From contig NC_054741.1 in the NCBI RefSeq assembly GCF_018143015.1, forward strand, positions 67,463,754 through 67,527,753: a stretch of 64,000 nucleotides of DNA, written 5' to 3'. The stretch comes from Lytechinus variegatus. Taxonomy: Eukaryota > Echinodermata > Echinoidea > Temnopleuroida > Toxopneustidae. The position numbers and the translations under genes are program-made. This document shows positions 25,401 to 37,054 of this stretch, piece by piece. The notes below the pieces were generated by a model. That model worked only from the letters and a program-made list of their open reading frames with translations, had not been told where the DNA came from and ran no database searches. The first letter of the stretch is position 1. Every line of letters begins with the position of its first letter.

Positions 25401-28116
25401 ATATGTAAGTAATCTTTTGCAGGTATTGAAGTTGGTAAACGTTTCTTTTCTTTATTTGAAAGAATTATCAAACAGTAATAATTCACCTTTTCCACGTCCT
25501 TTTTGTGTAATGCAACTGACCGATTATGGGGATGACATGGAGTAAATAATATACAGCTTACAACCATTCTGTACGTATTGTTTTAAAGCCCCACTTATCA
25601 AGATAAACTGACTGTATTAACTTGACAGAAAGACTCGCCCCTGTAAAACTGACAGCACCAAGTATTAGAAAAGACACGTAAAAGTGTAATGCGACTGACC
25701 GTGAAATCGCCCATATCTATTTTTGACATACGTATTTGCATGTATCTATTTTGGCATACGTATTCGCGTAACAGAAAATATTGAATTTTTTATTCATTTT
25801 ATTTTATTTCTGCATTCAAGATGAATATACAGCATAACATCTAGGTGATACATTTGAATTTTACAAAACAATAAAGCAATTATCATAATAAAGCAACTAA
25901 AAATAAATATCAACAAGAAGCAATATACAAGAAAAGAACAGACTTTAAACGAATGCAGGAGACCGCCATCGTGAGCGGTTAAGCTTGAGAATGACGGCGG
26001 CCTCCCAAAAATGGTACATATTATGTCTTTCTTCATTGATCAAGTTGGTGCAATGCAGATGCAGGTGAAAGTGAAAAGGCAGTTGAATAATTAACTTGAA
26101 GAGGGGGGGTACATACGATTCGATGTTTTTTCTTTTAATAGTAGCTTGAAATGAGTATATTATTGAACATGACTTAATATTGTCTGGAAAGTTGTTCCAA
26201 ATATCAGGACCATGATGTCGAATTAATTTATGAGTTATTAATATCTTGGGGTTGGTGAGATGGAAGTTTCCTGATGTGCGGGTTGGGTATATACAGTGCG
26301 TCCCAGAAAAAACGAAACCGAGATTTAGCGATCATTTATCATTACTTAATCATAAATAAAATAGACAAATGACCTACCAATTTAAAGCTTAGAATCTCCT
26401 CTTTCATCTGATATTACATACATTATTTCTCATTCACGCATGAGTGAGCAAATACAATTTGAAGAAAGGATATCAAAAACTCATTTGGCGGGGGGTATCT
26501 GGGTTTCAAAAAGAAAACCACATTTTTGAAAAGTTCAATATCTCCTCTTTAATTTGATACCTAAATTACAGAAAATGGTCAAGAAATAAGAAAGTTCTGG
26601 TCATTTGAAATAAGGCTTGAATTTCAATAATTTCATAAAATGAAGAGGTTCTCCAGGCTGGCTTTCAAACTCACTCGACACTCCGTTTTGTTGACGATCA
26701 GCCATGCATTGAATCTTTTGTTCACCATGTGAAAGCTTCTGTGGGAAAACGTTTATCTCATGAAATTATGGAAATGCAAGCCTTATTTCAAATGACCAGA
26801 ACTTTTTTATTTCTTGACCATTTTCTGTAATTGAGGTACCAAATTAAAGAGCAGATATTTAACTTTTCAGAAATGTGGTTTTCTTTTTGAAACCCAGATA
26901 CCCCTCGCCAAATGAGATTTTGGTATCCTTTCTTCACATTGTTTTTGCTCACTCATGCGTGAATAAGAAATAAGCTAAGTAATATCAGATGAAAGAGGAG
27001 ATTCTAAGCTTTAAATTGGTAGGTCATTTGTCTATTTTATTTATGATTAAGTAATGATAAATGATCGCTAAATCTCGGTTTCGTTTATTCTGGGACGCAC
27101 TGTAGAAATGAACAGATCTGTTAAACCTAAACATGTTTTTAAAGGACGGAGGAAGTTGGTTATTAAGATATTTGAACATAAAGATAGCTACTTGAATCGT
27201 ATTGATATCAAAGATTTCTAAGGTTTTGAGTTTATGAAACAATGGGTCAGAATGAGCCAAGTAATGTGACCCTGTGCACATACGGATTGCTCTTTTGTTT
27301 TGTAGTTTAAAGATAGAATTGAGTTTAAAAGAACCGCAATTTGCCGAGACGACATTACAATATGTTATATAAGGGAGGACTAAGGAATTGCATAACAAGA
27401 ATACAATTTTGTCAGGAAGAGTTAATATTTAATTTGAAATTATCCCAATACTTTTGGAAACGGACATCGTAACATGATGTATGTGTTGATTCCAAGTCAA
27501 AGATTCATCCATAACTACACCTAAAAAATTAGATGTCTTTTTTAAAGATAGGATTAACTTTTGCTATTTTGAATAAATCTGGAAAAATACCTTGAGATAG
27601 GGAGTTATCAAATATGTGCGTCAGAGGGCTAGCAAGAAGGTGAAAATATCTGGAGTAAAAGTATGTGACTCAAACAGGGGGACGTGAAAATGAAAAGTAC
27701 CGGAGGGTTGGAGAGAGGTCAACTGCAAGTGTCCAGGTGGTGCATGTGCGTGAGGGTGTGTGTTGAGGTGTATTCATGTGTTCAAGTGGTGCTATGGTAT
27801 CAACAATAGGAACATATATGAATGCAAAAAGGGTATAAGACCCATCTTGGTCAATGATGGCTGGGCAGCAGAGCACAGCCTGACCACCCTAAAAATACAA
27901 TGGATGAAACAATTTCAGCAAATAAAAACTTAAGATTTTACTACGAGGGAATTGAAAGAAGACAATATTTACAGAACAGAACCATGAGTCATAGCAAGAA
28001 GTAAAAAAAAATTGAGTCAATACAATAGACTTCTAAGCCTGTAACAAAAAGATGTCTTACATAATCTACATATTGAACCAATACATTAAAACCGCACACA
28101 TTCACACACACACACC

Positions 28117-28161
<45 letters not shown>

Positions 28162-31100
28162 TGAGGTCTGGCGTCAAGTAATATCATAGAATGTTTTTTT
28201 TATTTTTTCATGATGCATATAAACACGATTTATACTGTCCCATTTACACGAATCATCGATTTATAATTTAGTTAATGAACCTTCTTTGCTATTGCGCGTG
28301 TTGTTCTGAATCATTTAACGTGGCCGTAATTTCGGTATGAAAAAAATATATATTCTTGACATTTTTACGAAACATACCCGATGAAAAGACATCATTTCTT
28401 ATAAGTCGACTTGGCGAAAGTGTATCTCGCCATGTTCCGAAACTTTTTGTATGTCGACTTGGCGTTATAATGTACAATGCGTCCCACAAAAAACGAAACC
28501 GAGATTTATCGATGATTTATCATAACTTAACTACAAATACAATAGACAAATGACCTACCATTTTAAAGCTTAGAATCTCTTCTTTCATCTGAAATTACTT
28601 AAATTATTTTTCATTCACGCATGAGTGAGCAAAAACAATTTGAAAAGGGGATACCAAAAAGTCACTTGGCGGGCCGTATCTGGGTTTTAAAAAGAAAACC
28701 ACATTTTAAAAAAGTTCAATATCTGCTCTTTAATTTGATACCTCAATTACAGAAAATGGTCAAGAAATAACAAAGTTCTGGTTATTTGAAATAAGGCTTG
28801 AATTTCAATAATTTCAGAAAATGAAGAGGTTTTACAGGCTAGCGTTCAAACTCACTCGACACTCGGTTTTGTTGACGATCAGCCATGCATCAAGTCTTTT
28901 GTTACCGTGCGATAGCTTCTGTGGAAACCGGTGAAAACAAGTTTATTTAATGAAATTAGGGAAATACAAGCATTGTTTCGAGGGATCATAACTTTTTTAA
29001 TTCTTGACCATTTTCTGTGATTAAGGTATCAAAGAAAAGAGCAGATATTGAACTTTTTAGTCATGTGATTTTCTTTTTGAAATTCAGATACCCCCCGTCA
29101 AATGAATTTTTGGCATCCTCTCTTCGAATTCTTTTTGCTCACTCATGCGTGAATGAGGAATAATCTAAGTAATACCAGATGAAAAAGGAGATTCTAAGCT
29201 TTACATTGATTGGTCATTTGTCTATTTGATTTATGATTAAGTTATGATAAATCATCGCTAAATCTCGGTTTCGTTTTTTCTGGGACGCACTGTATATCAT
29301 CATCTTGACATACAACTTTGTGTATGTCGACCTGAATGGCGAAATAAATTTTCTCGCAAGTTCGACGAATCGATGGCAATTTAAAACTTCCGTATCAAAC
29401 AGATATGAATCAAAGTTTTTTTGGTATTTTTTTTCTTTTGTAGGGCTTTTCGCTTCTCCACTGAGGCAAACATCATGTGAAACACTCCATCAACACTTCA
29501 GAGAACATTACGGAATGGCTACGACAATAACTCAGTTGGGAAGTCAGCTTGGGAGTTTCTTGTTGCCATACCTAACTGTTTTATGCCTGGATGCCTATGG
29601 ACCGAGAGGCAGTCTTTTATTTCTGAGTGCTATGATTTTTCATTGCGTTCCAATTGGAGCGACAATGCGTCCACCCCGATGTCAGAAAGATCGAATTGAA
29701 ATTAACGATTCTAAACAAACAGATCATGTAGAGCGTGAACTTGAACCACTTCGAACAGGTGATGCTGTGAAGTGCTGCAAATTTTCGGGTAAAGAGGAAT
29801 CCGCCTCAGGACTCATGGACTCAAAGTCAGATCTTCACACGGAAAACGAGGAGAAAAGAAATGTTCAACATTCAAATGTCAATGTGGTCCGTAAAACTCT
29901 TCATGATACTGTCGATTTCGTTAAAGCTGAACGTGTTTTTACTTTTATATTGCTTCCATGTCAGGCCTTGTTCGATATTTCCTACTGCGGTTGGGTAGTA
30001 TTTCTATTCTCTTATGGAATATCCGAAGACTTATCGAACGATGAAGCCGTTTTCTTGGTGATGATGGGTTCTATCGGCGGCATAACTGGGCGTTGTTTTG
30101 TCATAGCAATCTTGTACAGGTTTCCTCTCGCGTCACCTCAACTTTTGGCATTAAACTATTTGGTAGCATCCACGTCAATACTGGCCTACCCTATCAATTC
30201 CTCTCCGACATATTTGTCAATTTGTTCACTTTTTGCCGGATTCGGTTTTTACAGCGCGTCCTCGACGTTATACGGAGCTATCTCTGTGAATGTGGACAAA
30301 GAAAACTTTCCAAAGGCTATTGCTTCCTCTCTCCTCGTGAGTGGAATATCTTATCTTATTTCAGGACTAATTACAGGTGGGTATAACATTGGATATGGCA
30401 TGCTAATGCTAGAAGTAGGTCCTATACAGTGCGTATTAAAAACAAGTTTACACTTAGAAAAACTCCTGTAAAATTATACATTGGTAATATCCTGGTGATT
30501 TTTCCACATTTTAACATTGGTTCAGATCCATTTAAGCAAATGACGATATAACTGTCGAAAATTATTTCCGCTTGAGTGAGCACCACTTACTTTTGAAAAG
30601 TTAGTAAAATGGGATTTGCGCAGGACTTTGAAAAAAGTTATGCGAATAAAGGTAGACCTTAATCATGAAGAACATGTTGAATTTAGCCAGTAAAATTGAT
30701 TTGAATATAATACTATGTTTTACCTTTTTAACCCGTTTCCTTGCTCAAAACACTTCGAAATGTGCGTTGCGCCGCACCCCGCTCCCCCACACACCGAGGC
30801 CATCGTGACGATATTTGCTTTACACTGAGCTGTGATTTTACATGAAATGGCTTAGGCTTGAAATTCATTTTGTGAATCATTGTCAAGCTTGGGAAAAGTG
30901 TGGAGAAACAAGTGTTAAATGAAATGTAAACCCACTTTAAATGGGCTTATTTCGAAAGGGTGGGTGCTGTCGCGTTAGGGTGCGTCAACGCGAACGCGAA
31001 GATTCGTCCACAGCCCCCCCCCCCCGGTTTGGCCGAAAGGGTGCGTTGGGAGCGCCACGTCGCGTCGCGTTCACTGGATTGCGCCCTTTCGTCCAAAGCC

Positions 31101-31795
31101 CCCCCGGTTTGGACGAAAGGGTGTGTTTAATAATAATGAATAAATAAATACAAATATTTATAAGAAAGCTGAACAAACAAAAAAGACGAGTGATATGTGA
31201 AATTTGCATAGGAACATAAATTTATCATATGGCACAAACATTCTTTTTAAGGTAAAAAAAAAACAATGACGGCATGCTGCATGAGGATTTTTCGGTGGAA
31301 ATGTTTTATGGTTTAATATTGATACATGTAAAAATTATGACTGATTTCAAGGTTCTTTCAAATAAAAAAAAGTAACTTACCTTCAATTTGATACTTTGCA
31401 GGTGTGTATTTATTACAAAGGAAAACATTCGTATACCTGGAGATATTTGGTGTCCCCCAAATTATAAAACTTACGGCAGATGTGTCCTGGAAGGGCAAGG
31501 CCAAAATTGATGTCGGGTCAGTATTCACAACGTTTAACTCTTCAGACCCTACCTTACTATATTTTACACTTGAGACCCTGCCTCAGTATATTTTGTGAGA
31601 TGTATCTGTTGTGTATGTGTGCGTGTTGTGTGTATAATAATAATAATAATACTTATAATAATAAAAATAATAACAATAATAATACTTATAATAATGATAA
31701 TAATAATAATTTTCACCCCAAAGAGTGAATTTATGGAAATGAATTTGGAGTGAAAAATTGGCGCCAAGTGGCTTATTGCAAGGATGGGTATCTGA

Positions 31796-31831
<36 letters not shown>

Positions 31832-34800
31832 CATTATTATTCTTAGTTGAACTTTTCTTTCTTTTCCTCAAATTGTCAATGCTTTAAGTGATGGAAAATT
31901 CACTATTTTACGTGCAAATTGGCAATGTTTGACAAAATACCTTATATTCAGCTTTCTTATAAATATTTGTATTTATTTATTCATTATTATTAAACACACC
32001 CTTTCGTCCAAACGGGGGGGGGGGGCTTTGGACGAAAGGGCGCGTTCCAGTGAACGCGAAGCGACGTGGCGCTCCCAACGTACCCTTTCGGCTTTGGACG
32101 AATCTTCGCGTTCGCGTTGACGCACCCTAACGCGACAGCACCCGCCCTTTCGACATAAGCCCTTTAAATGATAAAAACTTAGTGAAAAAATGCTGGAGAT
32201 GTCTGATATAAACTTTTGTTCAGATTCAGTTATGTTCTTAGATCCAGCTGGCACAAAACAGGTAAGGTTGTGCTTACTAAGTGTTGAAATTCCAATTTGG
32301 GTGGCACAATTGTTAAAAATTCTTGAATGTATCCGTTTTATTTCAAGTGACTAAAAGTGTAATAGAAAGGTACGAGAAATGTTTTGCAGGGTAAGTTTGA
32401 TTTCGCCCTTTACCCTTGACACAGCATGACAACGGGCATTTCTGTGCAAATAGTTTTCCGCGAGCTTTATGGAAATGGACAGTGCTCAGTCATGTGTAAC
32501 ATTCTGTCAAAACTTTTACTTTCATTGGATAGATGAGACCCAAACCCAAGATTATATGTGAAAAAATTACCAACATGTTGCATATTATTTAATTCCCAGG
32601 GCTTTTTTAAAGTGTAATTTTTTTGATACGCACTGTATAGTCTCAATTATAGACAATTCATAAGAATTAGCATCTAAATGGGCAAATGCACAGGTTGACG
32701 GGGGAGATATTTTACCCACCTACATCCACTTAAACTCACTTTGAGGTGCACGATCCCCAGAACAATGGTGCCAGCTGCCCATTGACATCCAAGTTTTGAC
32801 AATTCTCAGTTCGCATAAACTTCGGCTGCTGTTCGAAGATCCTTGCAGATTGGCTCCATCTCATTTTTCCTTTTTTGGTAATGATGGGTTCTATCGGTGG
32901 CATACCTGTACAAAATTGCTATGTTTGTCATAGCAATTTTCTACAGGTTTCCTCTCGCGTCATCTCAAATTCTGGCATTAAACTATTTGATAGCATCCAC
33001 ATCAATATTGGCCTACCCTATCAATTCCTCTCCGACATATTTGCTAATTTGTTCCCTTTTGACGGATTCGGTAAATGAAGTCAAAAGCAGAGCAGCATAT
33101 GTATTCTGTGCGTGAGCATGTGCCACTCGCAATTTTTTTTTTTAATTTCGATTGCTAAGATTTTACAAGTTGGTTTGTCTATATCAGTGTTATTACTATG
33201 TTAGATCGGATCGAAACAGATTGGGGAGTGTGCGCCGAGCTTGATAGATGCCCCTACGAATTCTGCATTAGTCTCATAAATCGCCATGATCGTAATTATT
33301 ATGTCTCTGTACTAGCGATTGGCGTGCATGATTATTAACCCATGAAGTCTATGTGATATCATGACTTGCGTCTACGGAATAAGAGTATGCATGTGCGTGG
33401 ACTTTATATCTTTAAAATGAGCTTGGTAGCCTTGGTTAATTTCCTAGTGTTGAATTTAGTTAGATTAATAAGAATGCCATTGAATTCATCTTCCTTGATA
33501 TTTTATTGTATAATATTTAGCTTTAGTTTTTCATAAAAATAATTGTTTTTATGCAGATACAGCATATAGCCAAATATTCAATTTGGTAACTGAAATTATT
33601 TTTTCTCATCCTTTTTCGTGATTCAAAGGCGTTTAGCTTACTATGAACATGTGGAATGTGATAAGCTCATTTTTACGTTATTGGAAAAATTAAATTGCTA
33701 ATTATGGACATCTGTCACAAACCTTCTTGCAAAGTTTGATTGGATATTTAAGAAAATTTAATGCTTCAGTGAGCACACAATATTCGAATTCATGCAAATG
33801 AGAAGAAAGTTCAAGGTCTTGGCCCCGCTCTGTGCCGTATCGAATGGTTATCTGAGTGTGCGAGCTCTTTGGATAGTGTCACTCTGAAGCCATGCGCGAA
33901 GTTTCGTGAGAAAATTACTGACAGAAGTAACAAAAACCGTTTATGAAACAAACCCTTATTTCACTTTTGTTAACATTATCTCTCATAGACATTTTGTACG
34001 TTATGGATGCATATTTTCGAGAATAAGTAACCCCCATTCAATATGGTGGAACTTTTTTTTTCAAAGCTATCTTTAGCACTATCATTTGGCAGTAATGCTT
34101 ATCAACCTATGGGCAGAATTCTATGAATAAATTAAATCGATTTCTTTGTTTATGGATGAGTGAGCACGCCTCAAAGGAGTAAAAGAGGTTTTTTTATGTC
34201 ACAGATTCATTTTGTTGTCTTAATCATCCATCTTTTTCGTCACCACACATTTTCCGAACTTTTACACTGTCATGGTTGAGTGAGCACACTCGAAACTCGA
34301 ATTAATACTCAATTTACTGCATAAATGTATTCGTTTCCTAAAAAAATTTCAGGATCAGTTGAATATATGGACAAATAAGTGGTGGATCCAGAATTTGAAA
34401 GTGGGGAGGTATCGAGAATTTGGGGGAGGGGAGCCACTAACATTTTCCAATTTTAACATGTTTTAACAAGTTAGAGGATACTACCATAAACCCATATGAG
34501 AGGATCCGTCTTCACAAAAACAATGTTCTTACTCAACCATGAACATACGTTATCAAAATTTTCTGTAGAGTGGCTAAATGATGGATAGTAAAACAATATT
34601 ATTGCCATAGAATTCACCAAAAACAACCTTTGCCCAACTTTGTATTTACACAATCTGAAAAACGACTCTTGTGATTTTCCAAAATGGTCATTTTTAATTC
34701 AATATTTGATTACTCATGCATGACCAAACCGATCAATCTCGTTTTCCCCTATGGGTTGCCTAATGGGTGTAAAAAAAAACTTACGAAATATTATGTCTCC

Positions 34801-37054
34801 AAATTATTCCGTTCGAAAATTACAGCATTTTGATTTAGGGGGGACTTACTTTTTTTTGTTGTGTATAGTATCTGACTTTTGTTGGCACTATTTGTGGAAA
34901 AGATGTATGTTGCAGATACACTATTTTGCCATATTTCACGAAGCTGGGTGGCTCACTCATTTTGATGGGAGAAAAGTGTAACTAACAGATACATCTTTTT
35001 ATCAAAAAACACTGCGCACTATTGCGGTACTTTTGGATTGTATCTGATCTGTACGATACATCCTTTTACCATCAAGAGTTGGTAAATTTGAAAAAAAGTA
35101 CAGCAGATAGCCCATTCTATCTTGAAAACTAAAATACCTGTGATTATTAGATCAAGATAAATGAAAAGAGCTCCCTGAAAAAAAACCCCACCAAATGTAA
35201 AACATTTAAAAAGTCAAATTTTCAGATACATCGTTTTGCCATGTGACGGCCGCGCAAGTCATGAATATTCATATCAAGAGACTTTGGATCTGGAACTGCA
35301 GTGTTGATGCTGTCCATACACTCGCCGATGATCAGACAGCGTCCGACTCTATGCAAACGAACAATTTTGGGCCTAGGAGGCAGCGATTTAACAGTCGGAA
35401 ATCTACAGGAAACTAATTCCCGGTGAATCCTACGATGCTCGTGAGATGGCCGGATGATGAATTTTATTGGTAGAGTCACCTACAGAAGTCAAACGATGCC
35501 TGGGCGATGCCGGCCCGACGTTTCTTTCTGAGGGAGGTCCTCAGCGATATAACTGGTGCAACCTTCTTCGTCTTGCTCTTGCCGTTGTCCTTGGCTGGCC
35601 TCTTCTTGGTACCATCTTGGACCTGTTTCCTTTCCCTCTTGGCGTCTTACTTGGCTGTGTTGTGTTGTGCTGTGTAGTGTACAATCGTGCTGATAAATGT
35701 AAATGTGAAATGACTTAGTTTATGAACTGCCCCCGATCCACCTCTGATCACCTACCGATGTCAATCACATTAGCTATACATCGTTCATACATCGATACAT
35801 ACCAGTCGGACCTCGATCTGTTAGGGACCACTGACATCGGTTGATAATCGGCCGAGATCTGCTCTCAGGGACCTTCAATGCTAGGGACACCGGTCGATTC
35901 ACAACCGGACGTCGGACGGTACTTAGTGACGTTTGTCAAGGATGGATGGGCGATTAGAAATATCTGCCGAGACATATGAAAATTTTAGTTCCCAGTAATC
36001 TTTGACCGAACAACCTCCCTCTCCCATGCTACCTTAGAGCCATCGTACGATCACGGCGATCTGGCCGGCAACCAGGCCAAACTGGCCCAAAACAACAACA
36101 ACATCGCAATTACGTCGTAAACCTAATCTGACTGAAATGTGACTTAGGTATTGGAGATTACAAAAGCGCCCCATGACAATTTTGTTCGCTTCACTTTCCC
36201 GCTTTCGAGATTTTTTATTTCGTACGGCCATGATGTAAATTTCGTCGATTATATTCATGATGAATATGACGGCGAGTCCAAAACCATCCAAGAGCGCCGG
36301 GATCGTGCACTATAAAATGCAAATTACACAGGGTTTCGTTTTCTCCCAGCCCCCCCCCCCCCACTATTCCAATGAAGTAAAAAATATTCGAATGATATTT
36401 CGATATTCTGAAAGAGATGTGACATTTGTTCCTCCTATAAAGGGTATACAATAACCCCATTGCCTACTTGAGAAACTGTGCTTTTTGTCTCTTGCTTTCC
36501 GGATATTAATTTTACCTTTTTTTGTCCCGTAATATTGCGATCGTACAAAAAAAAAGGTTTTTTACCAAAGGTTATATATCACTTCTAAAATTACCCTCTT
36601 TTATTTGTACTTTTGCTGTCCATAAAGTGCAACTTGAATGACTGACAATTTTTTGAAACAGACGAAGGTACGAAAATATGTTTTGCTGTTTACTTGTCTG
36701 CCAAAATGGTGAAATGTCAATGTTCTAACGTCTGAAAAACAAATTCAATGACGACTATAGTTTTTTATATACTATATATATGATATTTAATGATAGAAAA
36801 AACTCGAATATAATTCACATTACCGAAGCTTTATACTTGCTTTAAACGCCTTAATTTTTTCTGTTAATTAAATACGTGTATGCCACTAATCATTCACTGT
36901 GTCATCTATTCTCTCAGGTTTTCTTTACGATGTGTTCGGTTCATACCGGGTTACTTTCCGCATCTTAGGGATTCTTCTGGCTGCCATCAGTTTGCCAATC
37001 CTGATTTATATCTGCAAATCTTCAGAGCGCAAAAAGACTACGAAAGACGGATGA
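22466..37054 (+). CDS. monocarboxylate transporter-like (SLC16/MFS), 4 exons
   Basis: Predicted plasma-membrane major-facilitator transporter of monocarboxylates or related small acids. Exons 22466-22661, 23897-24037, 29444-30376 and 36918-37054 join in frame to 468 codons plus TGA. Family features: an N-terminal helix then LVIQLDMEYST (residues 40-50), CPISHLLGKRFGCR (66-79, the loop before helix 3), a GS.LG block after HYGMATTITQ (helix 5 region), a hydrophilic central loop rich in Lys/Glu (about 190-260), and a C-terminal FLYDVFGSYRVTF block after ITG (423-424). The conserved DGGWGW-like motif before helix 1 is replaced by LDRWRY. The ATG lies 2 nt after a possible acceptor, so a 5' noncoding exon is possible. 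Introns are 1.2, 5.4 and 6.5 kb and filled with mobile elements; the substrate cannot be named. Confidence 0.88.
23061..23136 (-). mobile_element. tRNA-derived SINE head
   Basis: On the minus strand there is an A box TGGCTGAGTGGTAGGGCG and a B box GGTTCGATTGC about 30 nt apart, the spacing of a tRNA-type Pol III promoter. The anticodon stem and acceptor ends do not form a good cloverleaf. Minus-strand sequence continues for perhaps 100 bp as a possible tail. Confidence 0.55.
23217..23833. mobile_element. TTAA-flanked MITE, GTAATGTCCACCTC family
   Basis: Starts TTAA-AGGTAATGTCCACC and carries arms with CATCAAAATCGGACGTAAAATAA-type words at both ends in inverted order; TTAA recurs at 23830. 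It is a relative of the 6761-7370 element, more diverged and with a decayed right end (a poly-G tract). It ends 63 bp before exon 2 of the transporter. Confidence 0.65.
24395..24609. repeat. intronic segment duplicated at 33.14 kb, copy 1
   Basis: About 200 bp with GATCGAAACAGATTGGG, CGCCGAGCTTGATAGATG and CGCCATGATCGTAATTATT match a segment at about 33142-33345 with few differences. No coding. It may be part of a larger local duplication or simply a dispersed repeat. Confidence 0.6.
24610..24891. mobile_element. CAGGGC-ended interspersed repeat, copy 3
   Basis: Begins CAGGGCAATGGGAGCGATTTT, has ATGACAAGCAA and GGGATTTTG blocks, a GGGATGCTGTCTATG block and ends CTTCCCAGGGCCAT. An (AATA/AATG)n expansion occupies 24671-24735. 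Confidence 0.6.
25785..27600 (-). mobile_element. CR1/L2-like LINE fragment, interrupted
   Basis: The minus strand encodes the end of a non-LTR reverse transcriptase ORF. NFLGVVMDESLTWNQHI lies at about 27430-27515 and LPYITYCNVV, LQNKRAIRM and HYLAHSDPLFHKL at about 27200-27380. After an 809-bp insertion, GPDIWNNFPDNIKS at about 26160-26210 completes the family's last block. A 3' UTR follows, ending in AATAAA near 25790. An internal deletion sits upstream of the NFLGV block and the 5' end is missing; several frame breaks are present. Non-functional. Confidence 0.75.
26294..27102. mobile_element. TA-flanked foldback element CAGTGCGTCCC, copy 1 (inside the LINE)
   Basis: Starts TA-CAGTGCGTCCCAGAAAA and ends TCTGGGACGCACTG-TA. 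The two halves are near-complete inverted copies (about 380 bp arms), including ATCGCTAAATCTCGGTTTCG and a TGAGTGAGCA word in each arm. The LINE coding resumes on the other side, so it inserted after the LINE. Confidence 0.85.
28096..28162. repeat. (CA)n-(TA)n microsatellite
   Basis: Alternating CA dinucleotides run into TA dinucleotides in the second intron of the transporter gene. Confidence 0.9.
28475..29292. mobile_element. TA-flanked foldback element CAGTGCGTCCC, copy 2
   Basis: Second copy of the 26294-27102 element, same length class (818 bp) and same end-to-end palindrome, with CAATGCGTCCC at its left end and GGGACGCACTG at its right end. It stops 151 bp before exon 3 of the transporter. 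The two copies differ by scattered substitutions, so neither is very recent. Confidence 0.85.
30937..32167. mobile_element. TTAA-flanked GC-rich foldback, nested
   Basis: TTAA at both edges, with arms of about 215-235 bp at 30941-31170 and 31950-32163 in inverted order. The arms are CpG-rich with GACGAAAGGGTG, GCGTCAACGCGAACGCGAAG and poly-C/poly-G runs, in sharp contrast to the AT-rich surroundings. The middle holds ATT/AAT microsatellites at 31635-31711 and 31797-31842. No coding; short open frames in the arms are by-products of the GC content. Confidence 0.75.
31635..31842. repeat. (AAT)n and (TTA)n microsatellites
   Basis: Two opposed triplet tracts separated by about 85 bp, in the loop of the foldback element; they could extend its hairpin. 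Confidence 0.8.
32876..33073 (+). pseudogene. duplicated fragment of transporter exon 3
   Basis: About 198 bp align with 30053-30248 of exon 3 at roughly 90 percent identity (MMGSIGG, ALNYLIAST, AYPINSSPTY are retained). It carries a short insertion near 32905-32925, has no match to the exon on either side, and runs into a stop soon after. It lies in the third intron in the same orientation. It has no splice sites of its own that would fit, so it is a dead partial duplicate. Confidence 0.85.
33142..33345. repeat. intronic segment duplicated from 24.4 kb, copy 2
   Basis: Matches 24395-24609 in the same orientation. It directly follows the exon 3 fragment, an arrangement not found in the parent gene, where this segment precedes exon 3 by 4.8 kb. 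Confidence 0.6.
33346..36917. other. rest of transporter intron 3
   Basis: Between 33767 and 34960 the words GTGAGCAC (33769, 34161, 34281) and GCTCACTC (34951) recur, as in the nearby TA-flanked elements, so a decayed relative is likely; no clear ends were found. 35200-36330 is less AT-rich and of higher complexity. On its minus strand a 56-codon frame (35479-35646) is rich in Lys and Arg but has no ATG and no known family. Confidence 0.4.

Larger units (their letters stand above)
30427..32635. mobile_element. TA-flanked element, CAGTGCGTAT ends, with nested foldback
   Basis: Starts TA-CAGTGCGTATTAAAAA 50 bp after the exon 3 donor and ends TTTGATACGCACTG-TA. Short inverted similarity continues inside both ends (TTACACTT, TTGGTAAT, TTTTTCACAT). 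A GAGTGAGCAC word is present near 30572. The CAGTGCGT ends and this word link it to the two foldback copies at 26.3 and 28.5 kb. A separate TTAA-flanked element sits inside it. Confidence 0.65.

Noticed and set aside
30941-32254. Arg/Pro-rich open frames on both strands
   Set aside because: They lie in the CpG-rich inverted arms of a foldback element and mirror each other.
35467-35718. 83-codon plus-strand frame with a hydrophobic segment (LLGCVVLCCVVYN)
   Set aside because: The Cys/Val run comes from GTGTTGTGTTGTGCTGTG-type low-complexity sequence; no family match.
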